64,000 nucleotides of DNA from assembly GCA_963932465.1 (NCBI GenBank), contig OZ010786.1:599467038-599531037 (forward strand), in the 5' to 3' direction. The position numbers were made by a program, and so were the translations under genes. Positions 23,064 through 33,540 of the stretch are shown here, piece after piece. The stretch comes from Maratus speciosus (taxonomy: Eukaryota; Arthropoda; Arachnida; Araneae; Salticidae). The first letter of the stretch is position 1; each line of letters starts with the position of its first letter. The notes under the pieces are model-generated. The model was not told the DNA's origin. It saw nothing but the letters and a program-made list of their open reading frames with translations, and did no database searches.

Positions 23064-24778
23064 CAGGTTCTTTGGAGTCGTGGAGTCGGAGTTGGAGTTA
23101 GGTCCATTTTGGAACGAAAGAGTCGGAGTCGTCCGTTTTACAGGCAGGACTGCGTTGTAGGAGCCGGAGTCAGAGTCAGGCCCAAAGCGATATAAGTAAG
23201 CGTACAATGTCAATACTGGAATCTGGAGTATATTCACACAGCTGCGCCATCTGGTGGACGGGGTGAATAATGCAAATACGCGGGGTTTTAGTATGACGTC
23301 ATATATGACAGAATATCTACTATCTGCGCATCTCTTACGCATATTTTCTGATTCTTTACTCACTTATGAAAGATGAATCTTGTTTCCCAGTTTTATTGCA
23401 GAATATTTTTATTACAGTTTGTTTTGATAAAATTATGTACATTTAAAAGAAATAATCGCAACATCATTTTAATTTCGGGAGAAAAGCACTAATGCTACGA
23501 AAGCATTACTGCCTTTAGCCCTTAAACTAAAATGACAGTGCGACTTTTTTTTTAAATACACATATTTTTATCAAAACAAGCTGTAACAAAAATATTTTGC
23601 AATATATCTGGCAAACAAGATTCATCTACTGTGAGTAAGTAACAATCTGAAATTCGTAATAGAATTTTTAACAGGGATTCTCTAAATGACTTTGTCTGCT
23701 TCAAAAAAAAAAAAAAAAAATCTAATCTGGCGATTTTAGGAGAATTTTTGCAGTTATTGTCTGGACTCGCAAAATATTTAAACAAATACTAAATTAACAA
23801 CACTTGCTCGTTTAATAGTACAACATTTAATGCATGCATTTCATATTAAAGTGATTCTGAATATAAAATAAAATGAATTTTAAATTAAATAAATGAACTA
23901 TTTGTAACTTAAAAAACATGAATACAATACGATCAAAAGAATATTGGAATAAGTTTTCGATGCGCTTGATAACCGAAAAAAAGGACTTAAAATTGAATAT
24001 TTTATTTATTATTAAATTCTATACATATTCTAAACTTTGATAAACATTCTATTTCCATCTGGAATAGATCCGTGTATATCATTTTTTATAACTTTAGCAC
24101 ATCAAGAATTGAGTAAAAAATAAAACTACAAAATTCAATCTTTACACATTAACTACTTACTAATTTTTATGCGTTATTTTTCATTTCATTAAAAGAAAAT
24201 AATTAAAATCGAGCGTATTTAAATCAACAACATTTTATAGTATATATTAAATAATATATATATTTTTTAATAAATTAAATCTAAAATACGTAACTAACTT
24301 GTTTTGCTCTTTGGAAAAGGACATATGAATTCTATAAGAAAAAGAATTTTCTTACAATTTCGAAAACTAGAGTTATTCGATGGCCAACATTTTGCCATTT
24401 TAACAAATAATATTAGTTCTAAAAAAGAACTGTTTTTATTTAAATAATTAACTATAATAAATAAGTCAAAAAACACGAATAAAAATTAATAGAACATTCT
24501 ATTACTGTCAGAATATAAATGATGTTGGCGCTTGCGCAGTTATTCCATAGATGTGCAATTAATAGATTATCCATAAAGAAGAAAACAGTTAGGCATCTTT
24601 CTGTAGTTCACCCCGTCCGCTACGTGGCGTGCGACCTTGATTGATGTGACCTCGCCTTTAATCTTACGGCTACCCCTCCCATTTAAGATAGGACGCTTAC
24701 TTATATCGCTTTGGTCAGGCCCATTTTTGAGCGAAAGAGTCGGAGTCGTCCATTTTTCGTCCCGACTCCGCAGCCCTG
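23064..24778. mobile_element. hAT-like MITE with GAGTCGG repeats, interrupted
   Basis: The left end CAGGTTCTTTGGAGTCG and the right end CGACTCCGCAGCCCTG are inverted. The flanking octamers CTTAAAAT (23056-23063) and CTTAAAAC (24779-24786) match at 7 of 8 positions. Without the inner element (23183-24713) and one copy of its duplicated octamer it is about 176 bp, made mostly of GAGTCGGAGTCGTCC and GGAGCCGGAGTCAGAGTC blocks. Confidence 0.7.
23183..24713. mobile_element. Non-autonomous hAT element with perfect 8-bp target duplication
   Basis: Inverted ends CAAAGCGATATAAGTAAGCG and its exact reverse complement. Identical flanking octamers GTCAGGCC at 23175-23182 and 24714-24721. Subterminal GTGGACGGGGTGAA and TTCACCCCGTCCGC are also inverted. 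The 1531-bp interior is A+T-rich with no transposase. The perfect termini and duplication suggest this is one of the younger insertions in the window. Confidence 0.85.
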
Positions 24779-25245
24779 CTTAAAACCTATTTAGTTGGAT
24801 TTCTATGATATATTTTATCTGAAAAAATCTTTTTCTAAAAATTTTTCTAAAAAATACACTTTGTAAGCTGAAAACTCTCCACAATTGATTTTTCCACACC
24901 TATTTCAAGTATATTCATAAAACGAAGACCTTTCAGTAGCTTTGGTTACCATATATTTGAAAAATTTGAAATTCTTTTAAATATGAAAACTGAAGGGTGG
25001 GTCAAACCTACCCTGTGGGTAGGTTCCCTCCCCAGGCTCTCCTATAGCTATACCCAACCCTACGTTGTATAGTTTTTTACAAAGTCTTATTATTCTTTTA
25101 GCAACGATTTTTTTAATAATACAGTTAATAATTCATATATTTATTGTACGGAACCCTCTGAGCGCGAATAATACACGCACTTGACCGTTTATTAGTAACT
25201 ACATGAGGCAGATAACGGTAAATCAAATAATTCTAATTGTTAATT

Positions 25246-26310
25246 TTTAACACTTTCGAACATAGTTGAAAGTGTTTATGACTTCAGGTTTTATCTGTCT
25301 GTCTGTGCTCTAAGACGCGTAAATATACCCGGATTGCGATGCAATTGATATTGATATATGTGTTATCGGTTTACGATTGAATATTCGGTATCGAAAATGA
25401 TGTGTGTAGCAGTTCGTTTACAGGAACTTTCAAAAGAATTCCGTTACATTTTGATCATGGGGGAAAAACCTTTTGTTGTGCGTTTTAATGATGTTTCACA
25501 TTGTTATTGATGTTACACATATAACATTTTGAAATTGATATACGTCACATGCACTACAAGATGCATACTATAGAGTAATACTGTCCAACGCGGCCCCCTT
25601 TAATGGTTTTCATGGAAGCTTTTCGAATGATTCCTGTTACTTAGGAGTTTTTTAATATAAAAATCCATTTTTAAAAATGTTTCTTAAAAATCATTAGTGT
25701 TCTATATGATTTTGCGTAAATCTGTCAGCTTCATTCCATGCAAAGTACTTTGATAGGCTTCTCTCTCAGGCAAATGAATTCTAAATTTTCTATGATTTAT
25801 ACTTTTTTTCAATTATTTTTCACATCGAACTCTGCATAATAGGAGGCCTTACGGCTCACATTGTAAGGTGTCTGTGCATCTCATAAAACGTCTGCATATC
25901 GTGACTCCCTACCAGGATTGACAGTATGATCTCCTCTTTTATTCAGAATACCCGAATTCTTACCAGAAATTCGGATTAGTAATTCTAAATTTATTTAATG
26001 ATGATTACTTTATTTTAGGATTACTTAAAGAAAAAATTATTTTTTCGGAAATTCTGGTATGCAGTTGCAATTTCTGTATAAAAAAGTATTTCCAAAATTA
26101 TAACTCTGTACCTACTATAATGATGTAATATTGTTCTATATTTCAGACATGTGAATAATGGCGTCCTTCAATGTTTGCCATTATACGGGGTGCGGCCGCG
26201 CTTACTGAACTTTTGACAGCCCTGCTATAGTAGAATGTGGTTTACATCGCATTTATTGGTACTTTCCAGGAACACGCAAAATAATTCTGTTACAGTACTG
26301 CCTTAGAGAT
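25246..26310 (-). mobile_element. HINE-3 element, minus strand, split by a MITE
   Basis: Read on the minus strand, it ends with the hairpin AACACTTTCAACTATGTTCG..AAAGTGTT (25249-25280), preceded by a CAGACAGACAG tract. Monomer blocks with TTTTGAAAGTTCC and TAATGTAACGGAATT follow. The 649-bp element at 25576-26224 interrupts it. Confidence 0.55.
25576..26224. mobile_element. hAT-like MITE, 649 bp
   Basis: The left end TAATACTGTCCAACGCGGCC and the right end (reverse complement CAGGGCTGTC..GCGCGGCC) align in register. Flanks CTATAGAG (25568-25575) and CTATAGTA (26225-26232) share six of eight positions. The interior is non-coding. Confidence 0.55.
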
Positions 26311-27200
26311 CTGCACGGGCTGGCCCGAGGGTCGGGTCCGAGCCGATTTTCATTCGCGGCACTCGGGCCGGGCCGAACTAGAGCCGTACAGAGCCGGGAC
26401 TCCGGGACTGGTTTCTTTCCTAGTCTTCACGCCCCAAAATTTTCAGTCCTAGTTTTGATCCAGCCCGCATGAAAATCATTGTCTTTGCGTGGCCTGGTCC
26501 ATTCAAAGGTCAGTAAAATTAGTTCTGGCCCAAAGGTTTTTGCAAAAAATGTATGCATTTTTAAATCGTCATTATTCTACACTTAAACATTAAAATTTAT
26601 TCTTTTTAAAGAATAGTAAATATCTACAATTGTTAAAATATAGCTAAATTAAAATCTAGTACAACGTGTGAAAAAGAACCAGCCTATGACGGAACCCTAT
26701 TTTAAACTGAAAAGCATGTTGATCCACGCAAAATTAATATGCTAATACGTAAGAAAAGAATATATATATAATACATTTACACTTGCTCAGAAGGGAACAT
26801 GTCTATAACGCATTTTTTCCCCCTTTTCTATGCAATTCCGTCTTAGAAGATTTTACCGTATAGCATTTTTCAGATTTTTAACACTTCAATACATGTAATA
26901 TGGATTAACCATATTAATGATAACTGAAACATTTACATACAAGAAATAGAGATTCATTAAAAAAAATAAATATCACAGGCTGCGGCACTTCTATAAAAAT
27001 GAAAAAAAAAAAAAATAAGATAAATATTTTTGGTCAGAACTCCTCGTACGAGACAAATTTTTAGCCAAATCGATGTAAATTCACTCAGTTTTCCTGACCG
27101 GTCCGGGCTATGGCCGAACTTTTAATTTTTGTATCGAGCCGGGCCGGGCCGAATTTTTTTTCCTCAGTCGGGCCGGGGCCGGGCCTGAAAATTCTCTATA
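26305..27200. mobile_element. Element with GGGCCGGGCC-rich ends
   Basis: Both ends are strikingly G+C-rich in otherwise A+T-rich DNA. The left end has GCACGGGCTGGCCCGAGGG and CTCGGGCCGGGCCG. The right end has GAGCCGGGCCGGGCCG and CGGGCCGGGGCCGGGCC. The two ends are roughly inverted. The interior (26560-27040) is A+T-rich and non-coding. The superfamily is not determined. Confidence 0.5.
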
Positions 27201-27280
27201 CTGTCAGTGTTGTATACTGTCGGTGTACTGAATTCTCTATACTGTCAGACCTCTATACTGTCAATGAGTGATAATTTCTC
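27200..27280. repeat. Short tandem CTCTATACTGTCAG repeat
   Basis: The block TATACTGTC(A/G) occurs about four times, at irregular spacing, just right of the G+C-rich element. Confidence 0.5.
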
Positions 27281-28225
27281 TAAATTTTTAGTTGTGGTTT
27301 AAATTAAATTTTTTTTTTACTTGGGGTGTATAAAATCTATAGATCAAAAACAGAGAGAAGTAAATTTCCATATAAGAAGTAAATTTCTGCTTATTGGGGA
27401 AGATTGCTAAATGAAAATACAGATTAGCTTTTATCTCAGGAAACTATTGCATCACAAGTACATGACCTTGAAATATGCAAATTTTTTATATCTGTACTTT
27501 AATCAGCTTTTAACACCGGTTGTCTATATATTTTTGGGACAGCATTTTTTTGCTTTTATTTTTTATATTAAAACTATGACTGTTAAAAGTTGTTTGAGTA
27601 TTTTATTACTTTTATTTCATGATCATATATTTGCATAATTTATTTAGTCTTTCTTACTCGTTTAGTTAGCTCTCAAATCCAAGAAAATGGTTGTCTATAA
27701 ACTTTTGGGACGCACTGTATATTTAAATTTTGCAGTGTATCTTCTACATAGAGAAATTGTAACAAACTATAAAATTTTCAATATTAATACCTAATTTTGA
27801 CATCATATTTAGAGTTTTCTGTAAATTTTATTTCAAGATACCGAATGGGAAGTCATTCGGTGAGGTAATTTAAAAATTATACAGGTATATAGTTTGGACT
27901 TTGGATCTTCTAATGTTAAATTCACTTTTAATCGTTGCAAAGCATTAATTGCAATGCGGTTAGTTACTTAAGTATAACTCAGAAACTACTTGACACTGTA
28001 ACGCTTGCTTCGAGAGGCTGCTTCATGCTGCAAGTAGGGTTATTTTCAAGACTGAACGGGATCCGCAACTGTAAGCAACATGCAGAACTCGTGTCGAGAA
28101 ATCGCTATTAAGTGTTTTAAAAAGTAAAGTAAAGCCAGAGAACTGCAAACGACTGTTTTTATATCCGAATTCTGTTGGTGAAATTCGAGATGACATCTAT
28201 CGTAAGAGATACAAACAGCAATAAG
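27281..28225. other. Tc1-like terminus remnant and unassigned DNA
   Basis: TTGTCTATAAACTTTTGGGA followed by CGCACTGTA (about 27690-27719) looks like a Tc1-type terminus. A diverged direct copy (GGTTGTCTATATATTTTTGG) lies 171 bp upstream. No transposase is present. The plus-strand frame 27411-27638 is A+T-rich and unrecognised. Confidence 0.4.
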
Positions 28226-28261
28226 TTATATTAGATGTAAATTTCCAACTGGGCGAAAAAC

Positions 28262-28335
28262 GTCCGGACCAGGATTCGAACCCGGGACCTTCTGGCTGAA
28301 GCCGCCAGTGCTCTGCCATCTGAGCTATCCCGGAC
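28262..28335 (-). tRNA. tRNA-like sequence, best-preserved cloverleaf
   Basis: Read on the minus strand: acceptor GTCCGGG/TCCGGAC, D stem GCTC/GAGC, anticodon stem CTGGC/GCCAG, T arm CCGGG TTCGAAT CCTGG. The B box is perfect. The anticodon loop is GGCTTCA, so U33 is absent. The tandem, dispersed context points to a tRNA-derived repeat. Internal RNA polymerase III promoter boxes are intact. Confidence 0.45.
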
Positions 28336-28539
28336 GATTCTGGTCGAACTTTTTCACCCAGCTAACCCTGATGATTACAGCATCTGGTCTGAAACCTGGT
28401 TCAGCTCAACAGAATAAATCTCAGGTAATGGAACTCCAGAAATCGCTGGATACGAAATTACACTAGTTTAATTTTAACACAATTATTCTAATTGGTAAAC
28501 AAATCATATTAGATGTAAATTTCCAACTGGGCGAAAAAC

Positions 28540-28613
28540 GTAAGGACAAGGATTCGAACCCGGGACCCTCTGGCTGAAGCCGCCAGTGCTCTGCCATCTG
28601 AGCTATCCCGGAC
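28540..28613 (-). tRNA. tRNA-like sequence, acceptor mutated
   Basis: Matches the unit at 28262 apart from GTAAGGAC instead of GTCCGGAC at the plus-strand left end, which breaks part of the acceptor stem. Probable pseudo-tRNA. Confidence 0.4.
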
Positions 28614-28935
28614 GATTCTAGTCGAACTTTTTCACCCAGCTAACCTTGATGATTACAGCATCTGGTCTGAAACCTGGTTCACCTCAACAGAATAAATCTC
28701 AGGTAATGGAACTCCAGAAATCGCTGGATACGAAATTACACTAGTTTAATTTTAACACAATTATTCTATTTGGTAAACAAGTCATATTAGATGTAAATTT
28801 CCAACGGGGCGAAAAACCTCCGGACCAGGATTCGAATCCCCCAGATTCGAATTAGATTTTTTCGCCCAGTTGGAAATTTACATCTAATATGATTTGTTTA
28901 CCAATTAGAATAATTGTGTTAAAATTGAACTAGAG

Positions 28936-29133
28936 CAATAAGTTAGTCATTGATAAAGTTATGAGAGGTACATCACATAGCGTAATTTTGACCTCTTACC
29001 TTTTGAAAACGGTGTTTGTAAGAAAATATTTGATAGGATAGTATGTATGATCACAGCTTAACACTTAAGCTAAATTGTAAGCTAGGACATTGTAGAACTA
29101 TTTTTTTGTGTAGTTTTAAGGTTACTTTTTATG
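28936..29133. other. Short unassigned spacer
   Basis: A+T-rich DNA between the tRNA-like array and the hAT-like element. Nothing is supported here. Confidence 0.5.
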
Positions 29134-29283
29134 GTTGTGATCAGCCATACTGAACCTTTTTTCCACGCGGGCCACAAACATATGTTTGAGACATTAGGCG
29201 AGCCGCAACACACTTATATAATAACGTAGAAAAAGTGTGATTAAAATAGTAAGATAAGAAATGTATTATAACAAAGTTATATA

Positions 29284-30629
29284 CCGGAAGCTTCACAGGG
29301 AATAGCGAACCTTGTAATTGAATAAATCTTCAACTGGTGGAACTAGTGCCGTGAAATTGTGCACGCATGTGCAGGGACCCAAAGAAAGCTTATTTACGAA
29401 CTCTGGTTACTGTCGAAGAATATTTTGTTTTTGCCAAAATTTACCGATATTCAATCGAAGAGCGTGTTTTTTTAGTCAAAAGGTTTTATCTTTGTGACCA
29501 GAGACCTGCCGAAACACACAGGAAGTGGTCTAGTGCCTTTGAAAATAGTCCAAAACCATCTTGAAGCGTGTTAAAAGCATTAATTGCCATGTTTGAACGA
29601 ACAGGTTCCGTGGTTGATGACAAAGTGGGCATGAATATCAAACAAAAGACAGCAAGGACGCCCGAAAACATCCCCGATGTCAAAACAGTAATGGAGAAAG
29701 AGCCATCAACATCAACTCGACACTTGACGTAACAACTTGACGTCGGTGCAGCCACAGCATGGAGAATAGTTCGTAAAGATCTGGAAATGCACTCTTATAA
29801 AATTAAATTAGGATAACCTCTCGGCTCAGATGTTATTGAAAAAGACTGGAGTTTGCCAACATCATGTGCGAAATGATCGATACTGGTTTCAACTGCGGCG
29901 ATATCGTTTTTTTCCGATGAGGCACACTTCTGGTTTTATGGCTATGCCAGTCGTCAAAATAATCTGATTTGGGGCAGCGAGAAGCCACAATTTTTCGTTG
30001 TCAAGCCTCTTCATCCACAAAAGGTTACTGTCTGGTATGGTTTGTGTCCTGATGGCATTTTTTGATCTTTATTTATTTTTTTTTTTTTTTTTGTCCAGAC
30101 AGGGAATTCTCAACGCTATCTCGACTACTTGGCAGCGAGGTTAATTCCTGATGCCTACCACGAATACTGGGTCCAAGACACATTGTTTTAGAAGAATGGA
30201 GCTCCTCCACATTCAACAGGAGACGTCCTGGACTTGCTCAGAAGTTACTATGACAACCGTGTCATCGCAAGAGACTTCCCGAATCGCTTTGGCTATGGAC
30301 TGTTTTGTCCCCATTTATAGTCTGACTTATCACCACCAGATTTCTTTTCATGAGGCTATGTTAAAGATCAAGTCTACAGAGATCGACCAAAAACCATAGA
30401 AGAGCTAAAAACTGCGATAACAAGTGTAATAAGGTCGATTTCAACAGATCAACTCAAGCAGGTTATCGCGAATTTCGAGCAGACGTTATTTTGTTGTTTA
30501 ATCAAATGACCAATATTTCTTTCAATTTTCTTTATTCTCATGTGTAGATCCTGAAATTTTGTAATAAATATCTTTTTCCGTTCAAAAATTATTAAATGTT
30601 TTTTCTTCTATACCCTGTGAAGCATCCTG
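29284..30629 (+). mobile_element. Mariner-family element, 1346 bp, inactive
   Basis: Inverted ends CCGGAAGCTTCACAGGGAAT and (reverse complement of the right end) CAGGATGCTTCACAGGGTAT lie between TA dinucleotides (29282-29283, 30630-30631). The length is typical for mariner. The interior is a plus-strand transposase pseudogene. Confidence 0.8.
29336..30510 (+). pseudogene. Mariner-type transposase pseudogene
   Basis: Fragments in several frames line up in the order of a mariner-superfamily transposase. First come helix-turn-helix pieces (SIEERVFLVKRFYLCDQRPA, RTARTPENIPDV). The first catalytic acidic region follows (SDEAHFWFYGY, near 29915), then VTVWYGLCPDGI. NSQRYLDYLAARLIP comes next, and KNGAPPHST stands where QDGAPPH is expected. 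Last is SDLSPPDFFS, a stop, then GYVKDQVYRDRPKTIEELK. The catalytic aspartate of the QDG motif is asparagine. Internal stops and frameshifts, and a T-tract insertion at about 30060-30095, break the frame. It cannot make an active enzyme. Confidence 0.8.
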
Positions 30630-31024
30630 TAAAAAAGTTAATATAATCAGTAGAAATGAACATTTGCTAACTCAGAAATATTTCCAAAAAGAATATAACT
30701 TCCAAACATTATGCTTCGTAGTAGATTTCTATTGTAAATAATGTAGAAATATGCCGCGAAGGTTGTTGTTTGGAAACAGCAGTGTAAAACTTTTTATTGT
30801 AATTTTTTTCCCGCGAAAAACGTTTAACGTAATAAGCATTATTAGCTATATGGCAAATATAAAACATAATGACATAGCAATCCTGCATCTCCAAGCTCCA
30901 AAGAAAACAAATCAGGAGCTTTTAAAAATAAATTAGTCTTTTGTTCAATAACAAAAAACTTTTTTTTTTTCAAATTCAAGATGGCTTGATTTTGTTTTCT
31001 AAAACTTTAAAAGCAATGTAACAA

Positions 31025-31075
31025 CTCTTTCCTGAAGATGACATAGATGATGACCGAAACGTCGATTATTCTAAT
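31025..31075. repeat. GAAGATGACATAG..CCGAAACGTCG motif
   Basis: A short block of a kind common at repeat ends. A related CGTTTCGCCAATCGAC block occurs at 56168. No function is assigned. Confidence 0.3.
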
Positions 31076-31320
31076 TTTATTTTAATCTTTGTTTATTTTT
31101 TAACTTTACAACACTTTGTACACAACATTTAGTAAACTTTTGATTTTTTATTTTCACGTTAATATAAAAAAAAAAAAAACTTGTGTAGCGCAAATGTAAT
31201 GAATTTGGAATAATGTTTAATTAGTGTTGAAGATTAAAAATGTATACACCACTGTAGCACAAATAGTACTATATGTAAAAGGAACTTTTGACTAAGAAAA
31301 CGGCATTTAAGATGTTTTAA

Positions 31321-31580
31321 CCCGTAACTGGAGACGGGAGTCAAAATGACTCCGCGTTGTTGTTTGGCTCTGATTATCATGTGGTTTTTATCCTTGAATA
31401 AAATCATCTTCTCAGTACCATCAAGTAGCTCTTTTATCATTACATGATTTCCAGAATATATTGCGTTTGCAAAATAAATTTCAAAGCTGTTTACAAAAGA
31501 CAAAAAAGAAAAATAACATTGGAGTCTTTTTGACTCTATGTCTCTGATCGCGTAAGGAAATTCATTTCTCCAGTTACGGG
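31321..31580. mobile_element. piggyBac-like MITE, TTAA/TTAT flanks
   Basis: Inverted ends CCCGTAACTGGAGA and TCTCCAGTTACGGG, with TTAA on the left (31317-31320) and TTAT on the right (31581-31584). Subterminal GGAGTCAAAATGACTCC and GGAGTCTTTTTGACTC are hairpins of their own. The minus-strand frame that crosses it is not a gene. Confidence 0.65.
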
Positions 31581-31904
31581 TTATCATAATTTTAAATTAT
31601 AAATTATAAACAACAGAACAAATTTTGTCTTCACATGAAAATACATAAATGAACAGTGAAGGTCTTAAAAACCTTTTTTATACACGGCACAGCAATTAAT
31701 TTTATAAATAGGGATTAATGATTATATGTCTCGGGCCGCACATAAAAGGTCGCTGGGTCGCATGCGACCCGTGGGCCTCAGATTGTGATTAAGGTTATAG
31801 GTCTCTTGTTGTTGCGATAGTTTTCTTAACGGCAACTCCTTCACATAAAGGAAACCTATGAATGATAGATTATCTGTTTAAAATCCTTTGAGTTGAGGTT
31901 AACA

Positions 31905-32120
31905 AAAAAGACAGGCTCTCGCACTCCGTTACACGTGGACAGCTTGAGTCAAGTGATGCAGGTTCTGGAAAAGCACGAATATAGGTACACGAAAAGAGCA
32001 TCACGTGACTCTAGCGATCCGAAGGGTTCGAAGACGAACGCGAAACGTAGGGAGGAAATTTGTCTTTTTCGTCAGCCTCGATTTATGCGATTTGGCGTCA
32101 TATTGTTGTAGTCTATATCT
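31905..32120 (+). promoter_or_regulatory. CG-richer segment upstream of the phosphodiesterase start
   Basis: About 200 bp with more CpG than the surroundings, an E-box-like ATCACGTGAC (about 32001) and CGAAACGTAGGG. It lies about 0.5 kb before the predicted 5'-UTR acceptor. It might hold a promoter or non-coding first exon. No donor or transcription start can be fixed from sequence alone. Confidence 0.25.
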
Positions 32121-32535
32121 TATATTTTTTAAGCAGATAATCTAGATTATCTCGTACAGATAAGCTTGTAGTAGATTATATGTGATGGGTATATATTTTT
32201 GTTTAGCTCCGTTCTTCCATCTTACACACTAATTGTCCATGCGTTATATACCCATTAGATCTTTAATCAAAACGCTTTGACCTTTACCACCATCTTTTCT
32301 GTATTTGCACGTATTAAACTTGTACTTTTTTTTCTGTATAAATATTTCCGCGTTTTTTCCCTCACTGCCAGCCTAGACACATTAGCCATATGCTGAGGGA
32401 GTGGATGATTGTGTTTGTTGATAGTGTGAAGATGATTGTGCTTCGCACGTAGAAAATTATTAAATCGTAAGATTAAATGCACTTTTAATGTTAACAAATT
32501 TGAGGGTTAATTGAAGCTTTATTTTTCTTTTCCAG
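32121..32535. other. Upstream flank, presumed intron or 5' region
   Basis: A+T-rich DNA ending in a pyrimidine tract and CAG at 32533-32535 (TTTATTTTTCTTTTCCAG), a good 3' splice site. Confidence 0.45.
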
Positions 32536-32681
32536 GATTAAAATATGAAATGTGCCAGAGACATCAATGAATACATATCTTGAACTTGTAATTTCAACCT
32601 TCTTCCGGGGTCGCTGCTGCCTTTTACTACTTTTGACTCTCAACCACTGAGTGGTACTCAGAATTTGAAAATATCACTTTC
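32536..32681 (+). other. Candidate 5'-UTR part of phosphodiesterase exon 1
   Basis: It starts after the acceptor TTTTCCAG at 32535 and runs to the predicted ATG at 32682. A TGA in the coding frame at 32634-32636 shows that translation in this frame cannot begin upstream, apart from the chosen ATG. RNA evidence would be needed to confirm the acceptor. Confidence 0.45.
32545..32583 (+). promoter_or_regulatory. Possible upstream ORF of 12 codons
   Basis: ATG at 32545 reads MKCARDINEYIS and stops at 32583, 99 bases before the main ATG. If the 5'-UTR prediction holds, ribosomes meet this frame first, which could lower translation of the phosphodiesterase. Confidence 0.3.
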
Positions 32682-32928
32682 ATGTCGAAGTCTAAGACTT
32701 CCCATCGTCGGCTTCCTCCCCTGCTGTCTGTCAGTCCCGACGGATCGGGTTATACTTCTACGAGGTTCGTTTCACCTAGTCCCAATGCCAGACCTAGCCG
32801 GTATCACAAGAACTGCTGTCAGCCCACTCGGTACCAATCTCCTGGACCAGGCTCGTATCTGGATGCTTTGCTCAGACGCCCGTCAAATAACCGGAAAACC
32901 AAAAGTTCCAGATCAACGAACAGTTCCA
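32682..32928 (+). CDS. Phosphodiesterase exon 1: Ser/Pro/Arg-rich N-terminus
   Basis: Starts at ATG 32682 (MSKSKTSHRRLPPLLS) and ends at CCA|GTAAGT, 82 codons plus one base. The segment is much richer in G+C than its surroundings, is open throughout, and encodes a low-complexity Ser/Pro/Arg/Tyr-rich region (FVSPSPNARPSRYH, RYQSPGPGSYLDALLRR, SSRSTNSS) typical of disordered regulatory tails. The phase-1 donor matches the phase needed at the acceptor of the next recognised exon (53399), so the join gives an isoleucine codon and continues RPRSQGCAQKVSEYL. Assignment to this gene rests on phase, strand and composition, because the N-termini of this family are not conserved. The intervening intron would be 20,470 bp, and an unseen exon within it cannot be excluded. 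Confidence 0.6.
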
Positions 32929-33354
32929 GTAAGTTATATTACTGATATCAAACACATTCGCGATCGCATGTTTTCGGCTTGTTAACAGAATGCCCCGTCT
33001 ATGGGCGTTAATTTTGTATATTGTGTTATTTAACAAGAAGTTTTTCTGTATTCATGTGTATATGACAAATGGATATGCAGTAAACTTCCTATTATCCGTC
33101 ACTCACGGAACTGACGGTATGGTGGATAATCGAAAGACACTACAAGACCGCTACAAAAATTACATTTATATTTGTCGGTTTATAAAGAAGTGTATTTAAA
33201 CGCATTTTTTTTTTCTGTTGCGTGCTTTCGTTAATAAAAAGCATAATTGATAAAAAGAAATCAGTTAAGGATAAAAATTTAGAATTTCACAGAACAAATA
33301 TGTAGTAACCTGTTTTCATCCAAAGTAATCCATTATACAGTTTTTTTTGTGTTT

Positions 33355-33540
33355 TATTGCGCTTTTACTGCAGCAAAGTTACGAATTCTGCGTAATAAAA
33401 GTACTTGGGTTGCATCGGCTTCCTCTTACATCTCAAACAAATTAATGTACTTAGACAGCATAGTCTGTACTTGTACATGACTGACTTCTGGATCATCATC
33501 CCCCGATTCATTACATTCATTTTTTTCAGGTTTCTCTCTA
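33355..33540 (-). pseudogene. Fragment resembling the C-terminus of a pogo/Tigger transposase
   Basis: The minus strand reads NESGDDDPEVSHVQVQTMLS, then KYINLFEM, a stop, and EEADATQVLLLRRIRNFAAV. An acidic stretch followed by a helix ending in a LLLRRIRNFA-like motif is characteristic of the C-terminal tail of pogo/Tigger proteins. The in-frame stop and lack of an upstream catalytic core mark it as a relic. Similarity is by eye only. Confidence 0.4.

Larger units (their letters stand above)
21512..25043. mobile_element. TA-flanked element with GGGGAG ends (copy B)
   Basis: The left end TA|GGGGAGACTGGGGAGG (repeated at 22167 by the duplication) and the right end CCCTCCCCAGGCTCTCC|TA are inverted repeats, with TTGACCCA/TGGGTCAA blocks just inside. 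It shares the terminal plan and TA flanks of the element at 11131-12580. It contains nested hAT-like elements at 23064-24778. No transposase frame was seen. Confidence 0.55.
28229..28935 (-). repeat. Minus-strand array of 278-bp tRNA-like units, ending in a hairpin
   Basis: Two full units, with tRNA-like sequences 278 bp apart (28262 and 28540), and a third truncated unit. The truncated unit at about 28785-28825 is followed by its own inverted tail (TTTTTCGCCCAGTTGG, about 28859-28875), so the right end is a fold-back. Same family and period as 9768-10305. Confidence 0.7.
29142..31781. mobile_element. hAT-like element containing mariner and TTAA MITE insertions
   Basis: The left end CAGCCATACTGAACCTTTTT with GCGGGCCAC resembles the hAT CAG(TG)GTTCTCAACCTTTTT class. 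The right end has CGCATGCGACCCGTGGGCC. Flanks GTTGTGAT (29134-29141) and ATTGTGAT (31782-31789) agree at 7 of 8 positions. The termini themselves match poorly, so the right boundary could be off by a few bases. It contains a mariner (29284-30629) and a 260-bp TTAA-flanked MITE (31321-31580). Confidence 0.5.

Noticed and set aside
31893..32111. 73-codon frame with charged C-terminus upstream of the phosphodiesterase
   Set aside because: It opens with TTG rather than ATG and has no domain; the local CpG content fits a promoter or untranslated exon better.
32665..32985. Alternative 106-codon frame overlapping phosphodiesterase exon 1
   Set aside because: It is a shadow in another frame; the 32682 frame has the donor in the correct phase for exon 2 and the expected low-complexity composition.
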